NCBI GenBank assembly: GCA_018812355.1
Contig: JAHJDQ010000077.1
Location: forward strand, 1-17,948
Direction: 5' to 3'
Source: Nanobdellota archaeon
GTDB lineage: Archaea > Nanobdellota > Nanobdellia > Woesearchaeales > GW2011-AR9
Length of the DNA stretch: 17,948 nt
The notes beneath the pieces were generated by a model that saw nothing but the letters and a program-made list of their open reading frames with translations, had not been told where the DNA came from and made no database searches. This document shows positions 13,807 through 17,948 of this stretch, piece by piece. Numbering within the stretch: position 1 is the first letter of the stretch; each line of letters begins with the position of its first letter. The translations under genes and the position numbers were made by a program.

Positions 13807-13907
13807 GAAACGAACACCTTTGCTCAACTCGTCTTCGGCTTACTTGCTCACTACGTTCGCACCACGTTGCACTCTCACTCCACTTCGTTACGTTCGGGGA
13901 ACTTAAC
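13807..13907. repeat. Right terminal arm of the 444-residue-protein cassette
   Basis: Begins one base after the stop codon. GAAACGAACACCT (13807-13819), ACTCGTC (13827-13833), GGCTTA (13837-13842) and GAACTTAAC (13899-13907) pair with 12373-12438. The unpaired 56-base piece before the attC is GC-rich, with GTTGCACTCTC as seen before attC1. Confidence 0.82.
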
Positions 13908-13984
13908 AGCGATTATCCGGAAAATCCCTTGCAGGAATTTTCCCAAATTGGCTACGCCAACTTCGGATAATCGCGATGTTAGCC
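13901..13984 (+). repeat. attC: attC-like cassette recombination site 6
   Basis: The shortest site, 84 bases. Boxes ACTTAAC and GTTAGCC. Arms A-GCGATTATCCG and CGGATAATCGC-GAT pair. Hairpin 1 is GGAAAAT/ATTTTCC, the linker is CCCAAAT, hairpin 2 is TTGGC/GCCAA, followed by ACTTCGG. Confidence 0.87.
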
Positions 13985-14169
13985 AAAATTTTCTTACTGC
14001 CTCCTGTGGAGGTAAACCGAGAATCTAAAAAGATAGGTGCCTTCGTTAAATCGAGAAAGAGAAAACGGTTTTTCAATAGCAAAGCTACTAAACCTAACAT
14101 TGATTTAACGGTTACGTTTCACTTCACCCAAATTTTTACTTACTTTAAAACGGACGAGAGAGGGGACTG
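13978..14169. repeat. Left terminal arm of the EcoRI-type methyltransferase cassette
   Basis: Nested pairs with the right arm: 13978-13984 with 17709-17715; 13989-14001 (TTTTCTTACTGCC) with 17634-17646; 14020-14025 with 17626-17631; 14031-14040 (AGATAGGTGC) with 17616-17625; 14133-14148 (16 bases) with 17595-17610; 14153-14169 (GACGAGAGAGGGGACTG) with 17543-17559, one mismatch. Insertions are the hairpin CCTC-CTGTG-GAGG (14001-14013) and the permuted attC-like element. From 14170 to 14203 lie the small hairpins GTGC-TAC-GCAC and TCTGC-TAC-GCAGA. Confidence 0.85.
14044..14130 (+). other. Permuted attC-like junction in the left arm
   Basis: CGTTAAATC (14044-14052) pairs with GATTTAACG (14102-14110) across exactly 49 bases ending in TAACATT, followed by TTTCACTTC and ACCCAAAT. 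It has the same order, spacing and distance from the preceding attC (66 versus 67 bases) as the element at 2911-2997, but the stem sequence differs with pairing kept. Confidence 0.6.
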
Positions 14170-14203
14170 GTGCTACGCACATATAGTCTGCTACGCAGAA
14201 ATT

Positions 14204-15013
14204 TTATTTTTTCCCTTTCATAACTTTATTATTAATTGTTTTCAATCCTTGCTTTGTAAGAATTTCGACTTCTATATATTTAACCTTACTGTCAATAATA
14301 TGATAAACTTTGTTTTCACCAAGGATGTTGATAAATCCTTCATCAATTTTTGTCAATTCTCCTTTTAGTTTTTCTCCGCTGTCAAGATGAACAGTAACTT
14401 GTGGATATTTTGAATGTCTGTGAGCATAAAAAACAGCGAGGCAACTCATCGAAACCAGCAAGAAAAGCAAGCTTAAAAACATCAAGATTGGCTTTGCTCC
14501 TGAAAAAAGAACGCTTGCTGCAAACCAATAATTTAAAATTGCAAAGAGCAAGAGTAACCATTGAGGTAACTTCTTGAAATATACTGCCTGAAATCCAGAT
14601 TCTGCTTGATCCAAATTTGCAAATTTTTTCAAAATTTTACTCTTATCGATTATTTGCTGGGATTTCTGTAAAGTAAGATTACTTACAGTCTTATCAAGCT
14701 TCATTCTTTGTACTTGATATGCGTTTAATCTCTTTCCAAGATAAAATGCGAGTAAAAAATGCAAAACAAGAGCCAAAACATATGGAATCTTGAAGAAATG
14801 TGTCTCAAATATTGTGTATAAAATCAGAGGAGGAAAGATAACAAAAAGTATCAGGAAACTTGCCCCAGAAACATAAATTGCGTATTTATTTTCCTTATAT
14901 GGTGAAACTTCATTTATGAGTTTACCAAAGAAAAAAGCGATTCCTGCTACAAGTGCAAATATCAGTGACCAATCAGTCACGCTTTCAATTTTTATGGGTA
15001 AAAACTCAATCAT
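14204..15013 (-). CDS. Multi-pass membrane protein with Sm-like C-terminal domain, unknown function
   Basis: A 269-residue protein, family not recognised. Five probable membrane segments lie near residues 15-33, 44-68, 76-93, 149-172 and 175-197, with a charged loop of about 50 residues (LGKRLNAYQVQRMKLDKTV onward) between the third and fourth. After the last segment, residues 203-255 (QVTVHLDSGEKLKGELTKID, then GFINILGENKVYHIIDSKVKYIEVE) have the strand pattern of a small Sm/LSm-type barrel, probably cytoplasmic. It is the last gene of the minus-strand operon with the DUF262-HNH and methyltransferase genes, 18 bases downstream, so it may anchor or sense for that module (inference). It could also be an unrelated passenger. 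Confidence 0.65.
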   Translation of the reverse strand: MIEFLPIKIESVTDWSLIFALVAGIAFFFGKLINEVSPYKENKYAIYVSGASFLILFVIFPPLILYTIFETHFFKIPYVLALVLHFLLAFYLGKRLNAYQVQRMKLDKTVSNLTLQKSQQIIDKSKILKKFANLDQAESGFQAVYFKKLPQWLLLLFAILNYWFAASVLFSGAKPILMFLSLLFLLVSMSCLAVFYAHRHSKYPQVTVHLDSGEKLKGELTKIDEGFINILGENKVYHIIDSKVKYIEVEILTKQGLKTINNKVMKGKK

Positions 15014-15031
15014 TTTTATCTTTTTTTAGAT

Positions 15032-16177
15032 TTATTTATTACCCTTTGCTCTATTATGAGTTTTGCAAAGCATTTGACAATTTTTGATGTCTGTTTTTCC
15101 ACCCTTACTCCAAGAACTCACATGATCAGCATCCATCTCATCAATTTTCCAAATTTTCTTTTTATTAGCACTGTGTCCGATAGCACAAAGAGGACAATTG
15201 GATTTTTCTTCTTTTTTTGATTTATCTGTCTGAATTGTATAAACAGTTTTTTTCGTCGCTTCATCAAATACTCGCACATCAAGAAGTTTTGTGTCTTTTT
15301 CTCCACCTAAAATATATTCAAAAACGCCTCTTTTATTCCTTACATAAGGATCTGCATATAATCTGTGTACTGTTGCAGATATTTTTTGAGGATTATATCT
15401 TTTGTTGTGATATTCTTCATAAAGTCTTCCCCACTCTAATCCCTTCATTTCTGTTCTATAATTAGGAAACGTCTTTCTTACCCATTCGATAACCTTTTGA
15501 AAATATCCCCATAACTCGTTTGCATTTTTATCGTGTTGGTGTTTAGACATATATTCCTCTATCTTCCCTTTATTAATCCACGATAAAACTGTTTCTAGAA
15601 ACTCTTGTCTGATTGGCGAACCTGTTACTAATTGCCCTCCATCACTGGCTAAAAGATATGCTGCACAATTAGTTTTACTAAATTTTAACTTTGCATCTGA
15701 AAGCCATGTTCCTGTGTATACTGAATTACGAAGCTCTTGTTCAGTTAGTTTTTCTCCAGAAATATTCACAATTCTAAACCAATTTAATTTTTCTCTTTCT
15801 TTTCCTTCACAAAAATAGATCATCAACTCATAATTTAATATTTGATTTTGCTCATCTTTTGTCAAACTGTGGAAATATTTTTCGTTTATTGAAAACTCCC
15901 CTGCAACATACTGAGCAATACTAATTGTTCTTTGCTGTCCGTCTAAAACCTCAAAATTTCCGTCAGGTTTTTTTACCCAATACATAATATTAAGTGGAAA
16001 ATATTTTCTCACAGTTTCAATTACTTCATTTCTTTGCTTCTCTTTATACACAAATTCCCTTTGGTATTTTGGACGAATATCTAATTTTCCACTATATGCA
16101 GTAACTCCTTCTTCTGCACTATCTTTATACTCCTTTACTACTTCTTTTATTGGTATTTTATGTAATTCGATTTTCAT
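15032..16177 (-). CDS. DUF262-HNH endonuclease-like protein
   Basis: A 381-residue protein joining an N-terminal DUF262 (ParB-like NTPase/nuclease fold, as in GmrSD- and SspE-type defence proteins) with a C-terminal HNH nuclease. The DUF262 signature DGQQRTISIAQY is at residues 79-90, followed by FRIVNISGEKLTEQELRNSVYTG. The nuclease carries CPLC (328-331), DADHVSSWSKGG (D351, H352), N366 and CKTHN (371-375), a zinc-supported HNH site. Its start overlaps the methyltransferase stop (ATGA), so the two are translated together. DUF262-HNH proteins usually cut DNA in response to modification or phage; here the coupling to a methyltransferase suggests that it is the restriction partner of that enzyme (inference). 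Confidence 0.85.
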   Translation of the reverse strand: MKIELHKIPIKEVVKEYKDSAEEGVTAYSGKLDIRPKYQREFVYKEKQRNEVIETVRKYFPLNIMYWVKKPDGNFEVLDGQQRTISIAQYVAGEFSINEKYFHSLTKDEQNQILNYELMIYFCEGKEREKLNWFRIVNISGEKLTEQELRNSVYTGTWLSDAKLKFSKTNCAAYLLASDGGQLVTGSPIRQEFLETVLSWINKGKIEEYMSKHQHDKNANELWGYFQKVIEWVRKTFPNYRTEMKGLEWGRLYEEYHNKRYNPQKISATVHRLYADPYVRNKRGVFEYILGGEKDTKLLDVRVFDEATKKTVYTIQTDKSKKEEKSNCPLCAIGHSANKKKIWKIDEMDADHVSSWSKGGKTDIKNCQMLCKTHNRAKGNK

Positions 16178-17328
16178 TTTTTAACATCCTTATTCTTTAT
16201 AATTACACGAGCATATATACTTGAATATAACTCCCCTGTTTTAACATTTTTAAAAGTTGGTACTTTATCTACTTTTGGATTATAGGCACGATATAACGTG
16301 CCCTTCGCATTCATAGTAAATTTACCAGTTGGATTTCCCTTTTTATCTAAGATTTCCATTTTTTTATTGCACTTAAAATCTATTGAACTAACTATGCCTA
16401 GCGCAATAATTTCAAATTGTTCAGGATTATATTTATCTAAAAAAGTAACAGGCACACCAACTTTTCCCTTATAATTCATGGGAATATCGCTTACTTTATC
16501 TACATTTATTGCATCATAATTATCATAATTTGGATATTCTTTTGCACTATATTTTTTATATAATGTGATAAATTCCTTATGCTTCTCAACATCTAAATTA
16601 GTGAACCAACAAGAAGTTGAAACTCTCGCAATTTTATTACCTTTTTCATCTATGTGGTGAAATTTTTCCCAATCATCTGGAACGATAAAAAACATTCCAA
16701 CATTAAAATTGGTGTACCCAGTTCTGATTTTATTTTCTTTGAACAATTTGAAAACATCTTTGTAAGTTAAAGAGTTAGTGTTTCCAATAATTAGAAACTT
16801 TTTTTTATATTCTACTAATTGAGCCAAATATTCTCTAAAAAGTGAAAATGGAGGGTTTGTACAGACAATATCAGATTCTTTTAACAATTTAATACATTCA
16901 TTACTGCGAAAATCTCCTCCTTGTTTTAGTGGAGTTGCTGTATTTTTATCATGTTTCAGCAACCACTCAACATCAGATAAATTAATAGAACCATCTTTAT
17001 TAGAATCCTCTACTTTATTTATTTCTATTTTAAATGCTTGATTTTCTTTAGAACCTAATCCCTTTATGTCAAACAGTGTCAATTGACTGCCTACTATTGG
17101 TGACCCAGTATAACAAGTAATAATAAGTTTTTTTAATCCAAAATTATTAAAATTAGCTGCAAAAAACTTAAAGAAATTACTTTCATAGGGATCATCACAA
17201 TTACAATAAACAATTTTATTCTTAAATTGCTTTTTATAATGCCTTAACTCCTTTTCAATATCTTTAAGTTGAGTATAGAACTCATCTTTTTTAGATATTT
17301 TAGCATTATCAAAAAGTCTAGTCGCCAT
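16174..17328 (-). CDS. EcoRI-family DNA adenine-N6 methyltransferase
   Basis: A 384-residue protein of the EcoRI methylase family, which methylates adenine in a short target so that the host DNA is not cut. Diagnostic stretches are KKDEFYTQLKDIEKEL near the start, CNCDDPYESNFFKFFAANF, LIITCYTGSPIVG, GGDFRSNECIKLLKESDIV and the catalytic NPPF at about 158-161, followed by FSLFREYLAQL. Length matches the family apart from a longer linker (KVEDSNKDGSINLSDVEW). The ATG at 17328 is preferred over an upstream TTG at 17334; AAGGT in the end of the RHH gene provides the ribosome binding site. The recognition sequence cannot be deduced, and no EcoRI-like nuclease is present. Confidence 0.92.
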   Translation of the reverse strand: MATRLFDNAKISKKDEFYTQLKDIEKELRHYKKQFKNKIVYCNCDDPYESNFFKFFAANFNNFGLKKLIITCYTGSPIVGSQLTLFDIKGLGSKENQAFKIEINKVEDSNKDGSINLSDVEWLLKHDKNTATPLKQGGDFRSNECIKLLKESDIVCTNPPFSLFREYLAQLVEYKKKFLIIGNTNSLTYKDVFKLFKENKIRTGYTNFNVGMFFIVPDDWEKFHHIDEKGNKIARVSTSCWFTNLDVEKHKEFITLYKKYSAKEYPNYDNYDAINVDKVSDIPMNYKGKVGVPVTFLDKYNPEQFEIIALGIVSSIDFKCNKKMEILDKKGNPTGKFTMNAKGTLYRAYNPKVDKVPTFKNVKTGELYSSIYARVIIKNKDVKK

Positions 17329-17330
17329 TT

Positions 17331-17477
17331 TCAAACCTTACCTTTATTCTTTTTTAATTGTTCTTCTGCAAAAATTTCAAATTGTCTTGAGATTACAAGT
17401 CCTTTCTTTTTGCAATATTCTTTATAAGTATTGTATAAATCTTCATCAACTTTCAAAGTTATGTTTTTACTGCCCAT
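17331..17477 (-). CDS. Small RHH regulator upstream of the EcoRI-type methyltransferase
   Basis: A 48-residue protein beginning MGSKNITLKVDEDLYNTYKE, with CKKKGLVISRQFEIFAEEQL following. It is a close relative of the RHH protein before hsdM (the KN-[VI]-TL-x-V strand, CKKKGL turn and SRQ-x-EI helix are shared). It ends two bases before the methyltransferase ATG, so the two genes are coupled. A TATA element 27 bases before the ATG and no ribosome binding site indicate a leaderless start. Probable role: timing or repression of the restriction-modification operon, as C proteins do in bacterial systems (inference). Confidence 0.85.
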   Translation of the reverse strand: MGSKNITLKVDEDLYNTYKEYCKKKGLVISRQFEIFAEEQLKKNKGKV

Positions 17478-17499
17478 TATAAAATAAATGTTTACACAG

Positions 17500-17509
17500 C
17501 TATATAAAT
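17500..17509 (-). promoter_or_regulatory. TATA element of the RHH-methyltransferase-DUF262 operon
   Basis: On the minus strand ATTTATATAG within AGTAATATTTATATA, the same 15 bases as in the hsdM-side promoter. It is centred 27 bases before the RHH start codon. The imperfect palindrome TGTTTACACA (17490-17499) lies directly downstream and may be the operator. Confidence 0.6.
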
Positions 17510-17518
17510 ATTACTATG

Positions 17519-17715
17519 TTCTTTTAAAAAAAGAACCAAAAACAGCCCCCTCTCTCGTCCTTCGGACATATTGTCTGCTTCGCAGTAATTGATATTAAAG
17601 TAAGTAAAAACTACAGCACCTATCTGATTCTTCGGCAGTAAGAAAACTCTGCGCTCCTTTCAGTCGCTTGGGGACGCTGCGCTTTCGTCGCTATCGCTCC
17701 TCACCCTCGGCTAAC
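17519..17715. repeat. Right terminal arm of the EcoRI-type methyltransferase cassette
   Basis: Contains the hairpin GTTCTTTT/AAAAGAAC (about 17519-17537), the C-rich paired segment 17543-17559, the small hairpin GTCC-TTC-GGAC, and the 76-base segment 17573-17648 that is a near copy of 835-910. Its paired partners are in 13978-14169. From 17649 to 17708 it is GC-rich with no gene. Confidence 0.85.
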
Positions 17716-17819
17716 AGGAATTTAACGGTTCGGGGCTCGGCTCACCCCTCTCCCAAATCGTTTAATGTTCTCCGCTTCGCTCCGAACTTAAACGACTTCG
17801 TTAAATTCCGATGTTATAT
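17709..17819 (+). repeat. attC: attC-like cassette recombination site 7
   Basis: Boxes GGCTAAC and GTTATAT. The outer arms A-GGAATTTAACG and CGTTAAATTCC-GAT are identical to attC1, but the interior differs: weak hairpin 1 (GGGG/CCCC), linker CCCAAAT, and hairpin 2 joining TCGTTTAA-GTTC with GAAC-TTAAACGA, followed by ACTTCG. Confidence 0.86.
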
Positions 17820-17948
17820 GAAATTTGTTTCTTGTCTAAATGATACTGACGCTATCGCTAAATTCTAAGACTTTGAAGTTGGCACCTAAAACTATTCACT
17901 TTAAGTGCACTTTTTGGGTTAAGAGGCAGATTATATTAATTGATTCTC
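17813..17948. other. Left end of the next cassette
   Basis: After the G^TT crossover of attC7 the sequence TTATATGAAATTTG starts a new left arm. It shares CTTGTCTAAAT with the start of the Lrp cassette (10549-10559). No gene start is convincing before the window ends. The pairing rule predicts that its attC, off the window, is preceded by CATATAAC. Confidence 0.55.

Noticed and set aside
13976..14368. Plus-strand frame MLAKIFLLPPVEV running from attC6 into the membrane gene
   Set aside because: It starts inside the attC site, crosses the arm hairpins and reads antisense through a better gene.
829..17648. Repeats as a CRISPR array
   Set aside because: Repeats are far apart, palindromic in a site-specific way and not separated by uniform spacers; no cas gene is present.
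1..17948. tRNA, rRNA or self-splicing intron
   Set aside because: No T-loop, anticodon-arm or rRNA core motif was found by eye on either strand.

Overview
The window looks like a stretch of an archaeal chromosome, probably a small AT-rich genome of the DPANN kind (the phylum is inference). The main evidence is the promoters. Most transcription units have an archaeal TATA element about 21-28 bases before the start codon and no room for a ribosome binding site, which predicts leaderless mRNAs. Where a leader exists, it carries an AGGTG or AGGAG site. A tandem Lrp/AsnC regulator fits the same picture. No rRNA, tRNA, CRISPR array, transposase or integrase is visible.

The window is organised as an integron-type gene cassette array. 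Seven attC-like recombination sites lie at 966-1130, 2755-2850, 9463-9575, 10430-10534, 12267-12379, 13901-13984 and 17709-17819, all in the same polarity. They divide the DNA into six complete cassettes and parts of two more. Every site has outer boxes ending in AAC and starting with GTT, an asymmetric A versus ATC/ACC-type spacer, and a palindromic inner stem that differs from site to site. In all six complete cassettes, the box before the attC is the exact complement (7-9 bases) of the cassette's own left end, not of the sequence that now follows the attC. This is the scar expected if each cassette was once a circle recombined at G^TT.

Layout from left to right: (1) a cassette with the start of a type I methyltransferase (hsdM) and a small ribbon-helix-helix (RHH) gene; (2) an APH/choline-kinase-like protein with a ParB-like protein; (3) a 6.6 kb cassette with a coiled-coil protein, Vsr, a probable restriction enzyme, a Dcm-type cytosine methyltransferase, an RHH regulator and a three-gene operon of unknown function that includes a PD-(D/E)XK-like nuclease; (4) a HAD phosphatase; (5) a tandem Lrp-type regulator divergent from a 120-residue unknown protein; (6) a 444-residue protein with possible ADP-ribosyltransferase features; (7) a membrane protein with an Sm-like tail, a DUF262-HNH protein, an EcoRI-type adenine methyltransferase and another RHH regulator; (8) the left end of a further cassette. 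The content is mostly genome defence. All three methyltransferases sit directly behind a roughly 49-residue RHH gene.

The most unusual feature is that the self-complementarity of each cassette does not stop at the attC boxes. In every complete cassette the sequence just after the upstream attC pairs, segment by segment and in nested order, with the sequence between the gene stop and the downstream attC. The paired segments are cassette-specific, 6-17 bases each, and separated by side hairpins. Each cassette therefore has long branched terminal inverted arms with the attC core at one end and the genes as the loop. Two of the arms also hold a permuted copy of the attC three-way junction, with compensatory base changes. 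I know of no description of such arms on integron cassettes, although cassette arrays in archaeal genomes have been reported.
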